Assembly (NCBI RefSeq): GCF_028640845.1
Contig: NC_080541.1
Coordinates: 174,892,502 to 174,956,501, forward strand
Length of the DNA stretch: 64,000 nt
Origin: Ahaetulla prasina
Lineage: Eukaryota > Chordata > Lepidosauria > Squamata > Colubridae
Direction of reading: 5' to 3'
Shown: one piece after another, positions 28,491 to 41,454 of the stretch
Position numbering within the stretch: the first letter of the stretch is position 1
Layout: each line of letters starts with the position of its first letter
Translations under genes and position numbers: made by a program
Notes under the pieces: generated by a model
Told to the model about the DNA's origin: nothing
Databases searched by the model: none
Seen by the model: the letters and a program-made list of their open reading frames with translations, nothing else

Positions 28491-28760
28491 AATTTTATTG
28501 GCCAAGTGTGATTGGACACACAAGGAATTTTTCTTGGTGCATATGCTCTCAGTGTACATAAAAGAAAAGATACGTTCATCAAGGTACATATCAGAGTTAT
28601 GGGTTGTAATGTCAAAGCAGGGAAATGTCCATGGATAATTGTATAAATTGTGTAAATCCCATACAGTCAGGCACCTCATTCCCCACTGCTAATAATCTGC
28701 TCCATAATTGTAAATTCCACAAGGCATACTGTAAAAAGCTGCTGCCTGCAGGTAAATTAA
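28491..28760 (-). mobile_element. CR1-type LINE 3' end (snake family) adjoining the AATAG run
   Basis: On the minus strand the sequence ends TTGGCCAATAAAATT and runs straight into (CTATT)n. ATGTACACTGAGAGCATATG and GTGTGTCCAATCACACTTGG are hallmark stretches of an abundant snake LINE 3' UTR, from memory. This LINE 3' end with an AATAG array is known in colubroid snakes. Confidence 0.7.
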
Positions 28761-29244
28761 AGGTCATTGCACATTTCACAGGATTTGCATATAACTATGT
28801 TTAAAAAGTACAGAGCTACACATGATAGTGTGTATATAATTAATGAAGTGAAATTAGCTCACTTCATTAGCATTCATGAGTAACAAAATCATGTCAAAGT
28901 TTCTAGATATGGCTGGAAGCATAAATAGAACAAATCTTTTAAAGCCCTTTCTCATTGCTGCCTTGATTATCCATCTGTCCTTGAGTTAGCAGGAATCGAC
29001 ACTGCATGAAATTCGCTGTCCCCATTCCCAATCTTTGTCCTGACCCTGATTCCTAGCCATATATATTCATCTGAAACTCTGAACAGAGCATGTGTAATAA
29101 ATTTAGTGTTTAAAAATAAGACAAGGGCAATTTGTCTTTTCTTCTGTGTGAAATAGATGCAGAGTCATTTTCATTGCTGCAAAATCTAGAGAAGCCCAGG
29201 GCAGGGCAGTGATTTTCATTCATTGTTCTGCTAGTAGTCTAGGA

Positions 29245-29373
29245 CAGGGGTCTTCAACCTTGGCAACTTTAAGACTTGTGGACTTCAACTCCCAGAATTC
29301 CAGCTTTGCTGGCTGAGGAACTCTGGGAGTTGAAGTCCACAAGTCTTAAAGTTGCCAAGGTTGGAGACCCCTG
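29245..29373. mobile_element. Intact 129-bp palindromic hAT MITE
   Basis: The element begins CAGGGGTCTTCAACCTTGGC and ends GCCAAGGTTGGAGACCCCTG; nearly the whole length is inverted repeat with a short centre (CAGCTTTGCTGGCTGAGG). GTCTAGGA flanks it exactly on both sides (29237-29244 and 29374-29381). Confidence 0.93.
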
Positions 29374-31079
29374 GTCTAGGAGTCATAAATGAAGACAATC
29401 TTGGATTATCATCACCTTCAAACTGCTTCTGAACGTTTAGGGTAGAGAAGTACAATGTGTTTGCCCCTCTTTTCAGGAAGCATAGCTCTTACTCTTTGCA
29501 CTTACACATTTCACAGTGGGAAAGCAGAATTTCCCCAGAATTTTAGATTTGATTCAGACTGATCGTACTGCAAGCTAAGGAACAGAAAGCAATGGAGGCT
29601 CTTCACTGTGGAAAGCAAATGGATACCATCACTCTTGGTTCCCCTTCACCTCTCTGGATGGTCCAGGGTTCCACATCAATTATTCTGAAGGCGGAGCAGT
29701 CGAATCACCAAGAACACATCTGCACATAACCATTCCATCATCTATTTATGAGCATAAGTCTATTAATAATCTTCTTGGTCCAATCTTTTAAATATATTGC
29801 CTCACAATAATGATTGTAGAAGAGCAATTCTTACCAGGCCCTTTGACTGAAAGCATCTATTATATTTTAAGTGGGCCTTCTCTTCTGCTGTCAGACTTCC
29901 CCTTGGATTCTGGATTTAAAATGTGGTATATTATCTTTATCTAAGGATAGTTGGTTATTGATTTAAGTTTATAGAGGTTTTTCCCCTTCTGATTAATTTT
30001 GGACATCTTTTTGATGAAAACATGAATAAGAAAAATTTTTCAGAAAAAATATTTTTTGAATAAGGAAAAGAAAAATATTCATTGGACCAGGACTCTATCT
30101 GGAGAGAGAAGGGATAAAACATAATCCATTATTCACTAAAAAAATGGAGGAAAAAAGGAAATGGATGTGAATTGCACTGATATTCTTATATAGTACTTTC
30201 AGTTCAGTCCCACTGATGCTAAAAAAATAGTTTAAACATTTGCTCTTTTTGAATTCCCCTGGGAAATAAATGGGAGTTTACACAGGCAAGAATTTATAGC
30301 TCTGCAATCTCACCAGATTATAATTTATTTCACAGATGACAAACTCTTGGCCTGCCATAGTTATTGCTGCCTGTAAATCTATCCTTCAAAGTAGTTTTGT
30401 CCTTGTTTGGTTTGTCTGACCTCAGTCAGCATCACTGCATTTCTTATCAAGGACCACTTAACACCCGTTCAGTTGGAAGAAACTTTTAAAGTGTTTATCA
30501 TTGCACATAGTACTTACTGATCTGAACCTAAATATTTAAGCTAAGCCAAGTTCTGTTTCCCCCAGCGGGTCTTTTTTTGCTCCAGATATTCTCCATCCAT
30601 CAAATGACAGCTGGTTTATTGAAGTGATACCATTCAAAATAACAATGCAAAAAGACCGAACAAAATTGTATCCAGTAAATTTATAAAAGTATTGCAATTG
30701 AACTGTATTAGCTTCATTTGTGATGGCCTTCAGTTATGGCCAGATGGTTTGGTTTGTATGATGAGTAGTCTAGAAGCATATCCAACAGCTATTTACTTTG
30801 GATCTACAGATCTTTTACTACAGATAGTACAAGTCATTAGGGAAGCCTCTAGTTTGTGATCTGACTGCATATGAATTGCTTGCTGGGGTAGTGAGATCCT
30901 CTACTTTTTATTCATCCATCAAATAAAAATTAATCAGCTCTGTGTATAATTAATGCAGTTAAATCTAACAGAGGCATTTGTGTGGCAAACAAGTACAGTA
31001 AGCACAAGACACAATCACAGACCATTAGATAAAAGAAACCAAGTTGAGGGTCCTAATAACTCTTATTAGAAACATAAAA

Positions 31080-31790
31080 GATATACCTGCACCCACAGGA
31101 GAGCTCTATTAGCCCCCTGGTCCCAGGGACTGAGTGAATAGGTCAGCAGGATCGCATATTTGACCGTCTGTATCATGGGGGAAGAAGCACCATGAAAGGG
31201 AAGATAGCTTTCAAGTGATGCTGCTTCACTGATGGGGTCATGATTATGCCTATTCTGCCAGTTCTGGTGGGATGGGCAGAAACCACTGGGGAGAGGTGGT
31301 CTCATAAGTAACTTGTTCCTATGCCATGTAGGGTTTTAAATGTGATAACCAACACCTTGAATTGCACCTGGAAGTCTACTGGGAGCCATCAGAGTGCAGT
31401 TTAACATAGGTATATCATGGAGCACCCAATACTAATTGTACCACTGCATTTTGGACCAGCTGTGCTCTTCAGGGACAATCTCATGTAAAGCCAATTGCAG
31501 TAATCCAAATCAGAGGTGACAAAGGCATGAGTGACCGTGAGTAGCGCTTCCCAATCTAGGAACAGGCACAACTGGCATACAAGATGCAATTGTGCAAAGT
31601 TTGTCCTGGCCATGGCTGCCATCTGTTTCTCAAGCAGGACCTGAAAAATGCAGAAGTATCCTCAAATTGCACACCAACTCTGCCTGGTAGTCTGTCATCT
31701 CATTCAGGATTAATAAGCCCAGGGCAGAGATGTTTAATGGAGTATCGTAAGGATATTGATTTTTGACCCCATGCTGACAGATGATCTTGC
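31080..31790 (-). mobile_element. Old LINE-derived repeat, family not certain
   Basis: Phrases such as AACACCTTGAATTGCACCTG, TTTTGGACCAGCTGTGCTCT and CCAATTGCAGTAATCCAAAT are the kind seen in abundant L2/CR1-related squamate repeats. No intact frame remains. Confidence 0.45.
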
Positions 31791-33769
31791 CCAAAGTTTT
31801 CATGTACAGTATATGCTAAATAGGAATGCGGAGGGAGTTGAGTTCAATGGAACACTGCAAAAATGAGGCTAGTTTTCCAAACCAATTATTTGTGCACTGG
31901 AGATTTGTAAACTAGTACATATGAACAGTATGAACAGCTTTAAATATCCTGCCTTGCTTGCACCTTTAAGTATGAAGCTATTCCCTATTCTCTATGTTAA
32001 AAAAAATAAGAATAAAAATCTGTTCATTTTACAGAGTAGTAATGCTGCCTGCTGGTCCACTAAGAAAACGTCTGATTTAAATAAGGAAAGAAATGAAATT
32101 GTAACATATAGATGTACTTCTGAGGTGAATATGGAATCTCTTTCTTCTTAACAATGGTAAGATGGCCAATGCCTTTTGCATGCAATTAGTTACAGCTGAT
32201 TTAGCATAAGGGAATAAAAGGAACATCAGCACAGGAGTGTACATGTTAGTATATCATCCTTTCCTGACTTGGCATTTGAACTTTTCTATTGCTGCACTCT
32301 ATCTCCAACCCAATCCTGAGCTAACAGGGACAAATGTCCAGTTTTATATTTCCACATTCTGGGGGGATAATAAAAACAGGACTAACTGATCAAGGAATAT
32401 GTATGAGATTCCACAGGGTGATAAATATGAGGCTGTAGACTGTGTGGCTTAAATGGTTTAAATAACAAGGCAAGAGTCACTCATTAAAATGTTCATGCTT
32501 TGAGGTCATCAATTTACCAAAGATTTTTTTATAAACCAGGTATTTTTAAAAAATCCTACAGCATTTAATAGGAAAAAACAAGTACTATTGTAGTTTCTTT
32601 AGTTTCTAAAACATTTATTCCACAATAATATATTTAATCTGGTATTAAATTAGCTTTTCCTTTTTAGCAATATCATTTTATTCTTTTTTGAAACAAGTTA
32701 CAATAACATAGATAAAACATTTTTGTACAAAAGGTATACACACATACAATTCTACGTACCCCACACACATATACATACCTCATCTTCATAGTAATTAATG
32801 TCAGTATCAAATTATTTCTTAGAGTTTAGATTTTTAAAAAAATCAGGTTTTCTTCATTTTTTGGTCCATTAGTCTAAGATACTTGTGTGAGAGTGTGTGC
32901 CCAATTTTGTGAATATTGAAAGCATTCAGAAAATTATAAAAATAGCATTCCTCTTACTTTCCCTAAATTTGAACTGTAAATGACTTGATTGAACCAGTTC
33001 TTAACATTTGTTTAGCTTTGAAAATATAGTAATAAGCACCAGCGCTTGTATAAATGTTACTCCTGTATAATGTAGTTTTGAAGCATAATTAACTGTGATA
33101 AAAATCTTACATTTTAGTGTGCTAATAGCAGTGAAGTACATAATACTAAATGATTCAGATGGTATAATGTCACAAATATTCCAACTGCCAGAAAAATGAA
33201 GTTTTCACACCTATAGGGTGTGAAAATACATATATGGTATTTTACATGTGATTTGTACCAACAACCTATTTTTGTTCCATTAGCCTTCACTTAACTTATG
33301 AAAATCTCTCCAATACTCAACTGACGGATCGTTCATGAAAGATGCCCAAAAGAAAACTGTTTCAGAAATTTACACAAGGACAAGCTATATGTGCTCAGAC
33401 ACTGTGAAAGCAAAACAAATGAAAGCAAATTACTGTTATTATTGGATAGGTTAGAAAATGTGTTAATTAAATTAGGATATGCTAAGTGTTTGAAATATTT
33501 TAATAGTCAAAAGAATCCTTTAAGAGAATGGGTTTATGCAATCCTTTCCACTAGGAGGCAGTGTTTCCCCTGACAGGAATATGAAATAGGAGTGATTAAA
33601 AAATTGGAGACAATCCAAGACTGATGTAACTGAACATATAGGAGGGTTGATTGGAAAGACTAGCTCATATGCAAAAACAAAGGCTAGGATACAGAATGTC
33701 AGAATTCAGGAGGTGGACTTGGGAAAAAACCATGAAGGAAAAGCCATGTAGAAAATAATGCAGAATTTT

Positions 33770-33826
33770 ATATAATATAAATAATATATTATATAAATAG
33801 TATATATATAGTATATAATAACTTAT
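33770..33826. repeat. AT-rich simple repeat
   Basis: TATATAATA-type low-complexity run next to a SINE. Confidence 0.8.
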
Positions 33827-33839
33827 ATACATCTTGACT

Positions 33840-34051
33840 GTGCTTTACAGCCCGCTCTAAGCAGTTTGCAGAGTCAGCATATTGCCCCCAACAATCTAAG
33901 TCCTCATTTTACCGACCTCAGAAGGATGGAAGGCTGAGTCAACCTTGAGCCTGGTGGTGAGATTTGAACAGCCAAATTGCAGGCAGCCGGAAGTCAGCAG
34001 AAGTAGCCTGCAGTACTGCATTCTAACCACTGTGCCACCGTGGCTCTTGGT
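33840..34051 (-). mobile_element. tRNA-derived SINE, reverse orientation
   Basis: On the minus strand: GAGCCACGGTGGCACAGTGG at the start, GTTCAAATCTCACC at the B-box, GGCTCAAGGTTGACTCAGCC, then GGTAAAATGAGGAC and GATTGTTGGGGGCAATATGC. It is the best-preserved body of this family in the window. Confidence 0.8.
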
Positions 34052-34520
34052 ATACTAATATAGAAATATGAGAGAGCTGTGAATTAAGAAATGGAAAGTT
34101 GTTTTTTAAAGGGAATGAAAGCATTTTGTGCCAGATAACCTCCCCTTTCTTATTCATATGGGGTTGGCAAGCCTCAGGTTTTGAAAAAAGTTTTTATTTT
34201 AAGGCTTTCCTCTCAAGAAATGTTTAATTATGAGAAGTATTAACTTTGAAAACCATGAAGTAGGTAGTTAAAAGGCATAGTATAACTGGGCTGGGAAGGA
34301 ACTTCAGTTAGATAGTGCACTTAGTCCCAGTTTTCAAACTGCTCTAAAATTGCTTTTTTCCTATGCTTAATTACAGTGGATGTTCCTTTCAAAACTGTCC
34401 AGTTCTGCAAAATAGAAAAAAACATGATATGGTCTCATTTTTATATACAAGTTAGTTGATCCTCCACATCAATAGTTCAATTTAATGTACAATAAAATCC
34501 TATTCTTCTGACAAGCAGCC

Positions 34521-37500
34521 TCAGCAAAGATTAACATTCTCATTCTCCATGTGGTCTGAGTCTTCCAACTCAATCCCGGGGACAAGGTTGTAATAATCTA
34601 CTGATTTGTTCATGTAGAGTCTCTCACGGTCTGCTGAATCTCTCAGAACATCCGTTACACTCAATGTTTCTGCTTCGGATTCCCCATCAATTGTCTCTTC
34701 CTCTTCAATGACTGGTTTTGCTGTTCCCAGTTTTTCTTGGTCAAGATTTCTACATGTCAAGGAATCATCAGAAGCCCCCAGTTTAATCTCCACTTCCTCA
34801 TAAAGGTCTCTGCTGCTCTCCAATAATGCAGTTGAAGGTTTAAGCAAAATTTGATTTCTCAACGAGTTGTTTTCACTCCCCGCAGTGCCATGAACAGCCT
34901 TAATAGGTGGAATAGAGCACTGATGATCATCTGATCTATTGGTTCCATTCTTCTCCACCGTAGCCAACTGGCATTCCTTTCTATCATGAAGAGCATAGCT
35001 TGTCTTTCTCTTTGTCTTCTTTTTGTGCTTGCAAAAGTAGCAGGTGACCAAGGCAAGAACAGCAACCAGAGGTAAGCAAATAAACAGAGCTGTGAGTCTA
35101 TGAGTCTGGCACAATTCTGCCTTGGAAATGTTTTTTATATTTATGCCATAGTAATGTTCTGGGGTGTGACAAACAATGTCAAATGAACTAAGGATATATT
35201 TTCCTAGATGTTCAAGAAAGTTGCAAGTGCAGTCCCAACAGTTGTGAGACAGACCAAGTGTGAGAAGGGAAGGTTTGAAAATCCCAGAAGGAAGGGAAGA
35301 TAAGTTATTGAAATCAAGGTAGATCTCCCGAATGTGGTTAGATGTTTCCAGAAATGACTCAGATAAATTCTGGAGTTGATTGTTCTCCAAGTGAATAACA
35401 CGCAGGCTGGGTGCATGTCTCAGGAAATTATCTGGAAGCCAATTTAATTTGTTATGGTCCAAGTATAGAATTTCCAGGCTAAAAGAATCAACACTTACGT
35501 TCTTAATATGTGATATATCACAGTTTGATAGATGCAGCTCTTTCAACCCTACAGTTCCAGCAAAGATGCTCCAATCCAAAGTATCAATTTTAGTCCTTGT
35601 GAAATTCAAACAACATATCTCAGGAGCTAATTTAGTCCTTAATTTTTGGAAATTGATATCAGTGCTGCAGTTGCAGGTCTTTTCCGTTGCTACAAATGTA
35701 AATTTGGATGCTAATAGCATCCCACCAAAAAGTATAACTGTCCATTTCTTCTGATCTAAATAAAAAGAATGGCAATTATTAGATCTTTTGCACAGATTTG
35801 CATTATGAATTGCAATTAGAAATCAACTGTTTCTGCAGTTAAGTCGCAGATTCAATAAACAATGATTGGACAAATGCAATTATTCTAAACTGAATTGCAA
35901 TAATTTACTTCACTAATAATAGGTTATATCCAAATTACCTGTAATGATCACGGAAAGTCTCCTTCCATTCAGAGAAGACACTAGGATCCATCTGAGGCAA
36001 ACATGGCTAATTCTACTCCACTGCACCCCACTCCATCACTTTTTGTCTCAAGATGAACAAGTAGGTACTGCAGCTTTTAAAAGTGGCTTTAATCACAATG
36101 GAAGTATCAGAAGTCAGATAAGACTTTTTTAAAAACTGCTGCAGCTACCAAATAGGACAAAAAGATGCTTTCATTATAACTAGAATTTGTACTACAATAT
36201 GTCTACCAAGGAAAATAATGTTTTTAAATGGTTGCTTGTCACTTTCTGGGAAAAGCTAGCAATTCTTAGTGTTCAGGGAACAGCTTTAACATGCTTCGGG
36301 TGCAGCATCATAAAACACTAGGAGGCTATTCTATTTATATGAATGCTAATATCATGGGCTATGTCTCTTAGTATCTTGTACTGTAATGCCAGAGGACAAC
36401 TCTCAGAGAAGCTCAAAACCCAAGTAATTTATGGCCCACCGAGCACAAGTCACTTCCCGTTCACAGCATTTTTTTCTTCCTTCTCCTGAGAAATATATTT
36501 TTAATGCTAGTGGTGTGCTTCCTCCTCTCCTTACCCTGCTATAGGTACAAGACAAGTCCTTTCCTTTAAAAGTGAAGTAAGTGAATTCTGAAGGAGACAG
36601 GAGAGCTGTGAATTAATGAATGAGAAGTTGTTTGCTCGGAGGAAAACAGATACTTTAAAAAATGAATAAGTAAACATAGATCTGGCTAGATGTCTAAAAC
36701 TCCACTGGGAAGGGGATATCTTAATCTTTGGTTGATGTTGTATCTAAGAGTACTATTATGAAGAAAACACACACCCCTTTTTCATTCTAGAAAAGATGTA
36801 GCAACAAAGCCTTTTGCTTGGGGAATGCCTTATGCCAACGGTGTATAAATTTGATACCAATTAAGCATTGCCATACTACAGCATGTCACTTGCCCTGAAA
36901 AGATGTCAGTATAATATGGTTTATTTTATTTTGACTAAGAGCATCAAGTTAACATAGCCTCTAAGTGTCATATAAACCATAGCTAAATGTATTGAATTAT
37001 TGAATGTATTGTACAAATCCAATAGCACTTATTTATTTCATTTATATATCAAATTTGCAGACTGTCCATCTTTCTCACTGAGCAACTCTGTTTACTCAGT
37101 AAATCATAGCTTAGTGATGAACTCTGTCACTTGGGCCTATCCATAGCTGGAGCAGAGTAAAACAGCTGATTCATATTGTACTTGCTATGAAAGCAAGCAA
37201 GGAAGAGGTGATTCTAATGATTCTTCTTATATTCTCTGGTTATTCCTGTATTGTTGAACTATAGAACACAGACTGCCTTGAAACTGTTTAGATTAGTTTA
37301 CTCAGTCAACTGGGGAAAAATTTATCCTACTTGTTGAAAAAAGATTCAACTTCTATTTCAGATCATTTGGCAGCAAAATGGCCCTGCTTTCTGTTGCTCA
37401 TCTCTCACACGTTGAAGAGTTTTGCAGGAGCCTCATCTAACATCAGCAAATAATGACTGTATACCAAAGGAACAATGCTACTTTACAAACAGCAACCAGT

Positions 37501-40500
37501 TCTTTCCTGTTGCTAGGAAATAATCACAGCATGATTAAGTTGTAGATGGTTTAGTCTGTGGTCGTTTCACAGACTAAAGTCATAATGTGATTTCTGTGAC
37601 TTTGACTTAAGATGTTATTTGAACCATAAGCAAGCAAATTTATAGACATACTTCCTATGAAACTCCTGCACATCTACATTTAAACCTCATAATTAATCAA
37701 GAACATTAAGCCCTTTGATCACTGTATTTTTGCAATATTAGAATAGAAATTATTTTATAAATCATTTTGTCTAGGAACCCAGAGAGTACAATAGGAAGAA
37801 ACATGAAAGCATTTAACATTTTCAAGTACTGTATAGTTAGTATATACAGGATGCACTTGCAGATGAAACAGAAGCTTGAAAGCTTCAAAAGATATTACAG
37901 GCCTATGTAAGATTAATTGCTGGAAAGTTGTGTTGCAACATTTAGGAAGAGCTAATTGGTTTTACGTTAGCATCTCCCAATAATTTCCAACCAGGTTTAA
38001 TGTGGATCCAATCACTGTTATGATTGTGTAATGTTTTCCTTCTGCCATTGTGTTGAATCGGAAGTTGTGGTATGGTGGCCCCTGTGCTGGAGACACTGAT
38101 TTAATCTACATACCGCAGGAACAATTAGCAGGCCTTGTGCCAGAATAGGATCCCACCCTAGCTCTTCCTGACCAATGACATCAGCTTTTCCTTCTCAGGC
38201 TTGGTTCTCAAACATCCCTGACACTTAAAATAGAGTATTAAGATCAGTAATAGTCATTTGGAGTCAGGCAACATCAGACTGAATGAATTAATAAGTAACA
38301 GTTTCCAGAAGAATTTACAACATAAAGGGAGAAACTCAGAAACCCCATTACACTTTTAAGGTTAAGTCACATCAGTGCTGATGTTAATCGAAATTGAAAT
38401 ATGTTTATGCTAGATATTTTGGACTATTACATCCATTAACACAAATAAAAATGGCCAAATAAAAAAGTATTAGGGAGTTTGTAATCCCAAGCTTTTGGTA
38501 GGCACTGGTTGCCTCCCATTGAAAAAGGAACAGATAACCTGATGGGAGACTACATAATTTAGTACCCAAAGTATTGTATCAATTTATGATGAGTCAGACA
38601 AAAATAATTAATGGGAAGACTTTTGTGGGAAAGCTATAGCTTATACCCATTAATTATTGGGAATTATAATTATATAACCTACGCTATCTGGTTTTAAAAA
38701 TCCTGGATTTTAAATGGGTAGTTTATTTCACAAACATGCTTTTGCTGCACAATTTCTTTTGAAGCATCTGATCCTGGGTATTCTATTTGATCTTGTGATA
38801 TTCACAAGGCAGCCTGTGATCTATTTTTTTTACAGTTCTTTCATAACTAGCACTACCATTATATGGAACAAGCTGGCACTGGCATTGGTAACAATTCCTT
38901 TTGAGTTACTATTCGAATGTTAGTGATCTTTGCTTGTTGCTAGAATGGATTGCTAGTGTCACTTGACTTCTTCCCAACGTATCACTGACAGTATTGAGAA
39001 AGGACCTGGACTGAGCAAGAAGGCAAAGAGACACTCTTATACTGTTTCCTGCTTTTGCTGCATGGCAGGTGTTGTTGTCTGTTGCCTCAATTGCACATTT
39101 ATTTGAACGGAGGGCATGCAGGTGATAGATGGGACTGTGAGAGTTGTTAAAGGATAGTTTTGTCTATGTTAAATGAACTTCTATGTCCCTAAGTGGCCTG
39201 CTGTCCTTGGGTGCAATGAAAGATGTTATCTCCTCACTACTATTGATGATAAAAGTCAACAGCTAGTCTGTTTTTGTGTATACAATGGGAACCTCAAACA
39301 TAATAGAACCTGTCCTCTAATACTAAGTTTTTTTTAAAAAAAAATTATGTGTTCCAAGAAGAACAAACTGCTTTCAGATTAGCAAATGAATCACTGATCT
39401 ACTTGACAGTTTCCTGTAAAGAGAAAAGTTACCTCAATATGTTTTCTGGTTATATCTAGAAGGGCAGGAAATGGTTGCCTTCAAAGAGGAAACAAATCCT
39501 TGGAATATTCTTGTTGTGCATTATTGCAGGGAGTAGGTGAATGAATCATGACTGAACTCCTTGATCCAGTGGTGGGTTGCTACTGATTCGCCCCAGTTTG
39601 GGCGAACCGGTAGCGGTGGTGGTGGGAGGCTCCGCCCACCCGCCTGGACTCCTCTGCTCATGTGCAGAAGTTGTGTGTGCGCGCACAAGCGCACCCACGA
39701 GCAAACTGGTAGCAACAGGGTTTGAAATCCACTACTGCCTTGACCCCTACCACCTGCACTATGGTCAAAAATTCTTCTGCTTTTGAAAAGCAAGTTAGGG
39801 TTACACCTGAGAGATTGCACAGGTTTTGTGAATGGAGTCATTATCTCCAACTTTAAAGCTACAAGTACCTGCTAGCTCCTCATCGTACAAATGCAAATGA
39901 GGTGGGAGAGACAATAGATCAGGAATACATTTTTCCTTGTGTAATCAAAGAGCCATACCCAAGCAAATTGCAGAATTCACTTTCTTTTCTCCGATGATTC
40001 AAGAAGGCGGGTAAGGAGGACGGAAGAATGAATAACAAAGTTTGTAATCACTCTGGGAAATCAGAAAACTCCCAGTGCTGGGATCCAGTCTGAAGCCAAC
40101 AGAAATGCCCTTACTAGCAACTCTTTGGAGAAAGAGTGGAGGCTGCAGGCCAGCGGTAAACAAGATACTATTGGGGACTCCTCTAATAGTAGATTCCATG
40201 CCATCAGCCCAGACCTTTTATCTGGGAAGAAAGATGACACCTAAAAAAACGTATCTCAACAGATGCAATTATTTTAGCACAGTATTGTGAAAGGCAAATG
40301 CAGCCTTAATGAATTTTTGTGCTGTTCTGGTTACCACCATTCCATTGCAAATTATAAAATAATCCCAGGTCTTGAATAAGTGATCCGCTGGATACCTGCT
40401 GCCCTCTACAGCACCGGAAGTGCAAGTGATGGGAGAGAAGAGCAAAGTCAGAGACTGTGGGAAACAGCCGAGAAAATTGACAGCAGTTGGAAAGGGATAC

Positions 40501-40872
40501 CCTTTTTATTTGTCCATGCTGTACAATACTTCATTCAGCCAAGCAGTAAATGATGAGAGACGTTTTATTTCTTCTTTCAAGCTTCCAGTAGGGCCGGCCT
40601 TTTGCATCTTTTTGCTTTATGTTGGTTTTTCTGTTGCATTTCATGTGGTGCTTTTAAAAACTTTTTTTCCCCCCCTCTTCCCTCCCACTGTCCCCGGGGC
40701 AGGAAATGGGGTTGGAAATCGGCGAGTGGTTGGCTGGAAGAAGGGAAAACGGATCATTCTCACCCCAGGTATTATTATACCCTGGAACGGCCGGAGGAGT
40801 AACTCGAGCTGCCCTACAAATGGCCTTTTCTTTGCAGGGAACCGGTGCGAAACAAGTCTTGAAGAGCCGCTT

Positions 40873-40906
<34 letters not shown>

Positions 40907-41454
40907 CCTCGGCGTTCTTCTTTCTCAAAATAACCGGAGCCTGGTCTCCCAGGATACAAGATTATAAACAGAAAGCATCTCCCAGCCGCGGCCTGGCAAA
41001 CGTCTTGGTGCCGCCGGGAATACAGCCCAAAGCCCCGAGCGGATCTGCCGCCACCCCCACCCCCCCTCTAACGTCCAGACAGGCTGCAACGGGGCCGGCT
41101 CTCCCGCCCACCCCAGCTCCTCGAAGCCAAATTCCCCTGGCCGTGTCCGGAAAAGTACAGCTTGGTTCTCGGCGGGACTCCTAGGGAAGAGAAGGGAAGC
41201 TGCACCCAAAGGACGCCCTCCCCACTTTGCCTCCTTTTCTGGGACACCTGCCGACCTGCGCCAGGGAAGGAAGGGCTCCCTGAACAGGTCTTTTCACGGC
41301 GCCCTGCTAATCCCTTCCCAAGAAGGCGCGCTCCGACGGCCGGGAAGCCCGAAAGCTCCCTTTGACCCGTCGAGGATGGCGGGCGACGCCTTCGAGCCAG
41401 CCCTGGAGAATCTCCCAACCACTCACCTGCCCCCGGGACCCTGTCCCGTCCCAT
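34521..41454 (-). CDS. Leucine-rich-repeat type I membrane protein with tyrosine-motif tail, two exons
   Basis: Exon 2 is 34521-35755 (stop at 34521-34523). Exon 1 is proposed as 41427-41454: ATG with strong Kozak context (ACAATGG), 28 coding bases, donor GCAG/GTGAGT. The phases agree, giving 420 residues; numbering below adds 21 to the exon 2 Met frame. The N-terminus becomes MGRDRVPGADQKKWTVILFG, which supplies a signal peptide the exon 2 Met alone lacks. Then come a cysteine pair region, about five LRRs (roughly 80-180), an LRRCT cap with CWDCTC (about 182-225), one transmembrane segment (about 230-251), a KHKKKTKRK stop-transfer and a 170-residue tail with DLYEEV, LYMN and VDYYNLV. VDYYNL fits an ITIM, YMN a Grb2-type site. 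Several N-glycosylation sequons lie outside. I do not recognise the orthologue. Confidence 0.75.
36150..39500. other. Intron of the LRR gene, nothing recognised
   Basis: AT-rich DNA with no splice-bounded frame that I can support and no clear recent repeat. A donor-like site at about 35939 (minus, TTACAG/GTAATT) could mark an alternative exon but gives no start codon in the needed frame. Confidence 0.45.
39567..39737. mobile_element. hAT MITE, 171 bp
   Basis: CAGTGGTGGGTTGC and GAAATCCACTACTG are imperfect inverted ends. Flanks CCTTGATC (39559-39566) and CCTTGACC (39738-39745) are an 8-bp target duplication with one mismatch. Confidence 0.8.

Noticed and set aside
40641..40959. Frames with runs of alternating Cys-Val or His-Thr
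   Set aside because: They are translations of the (CA)n microsatellite.
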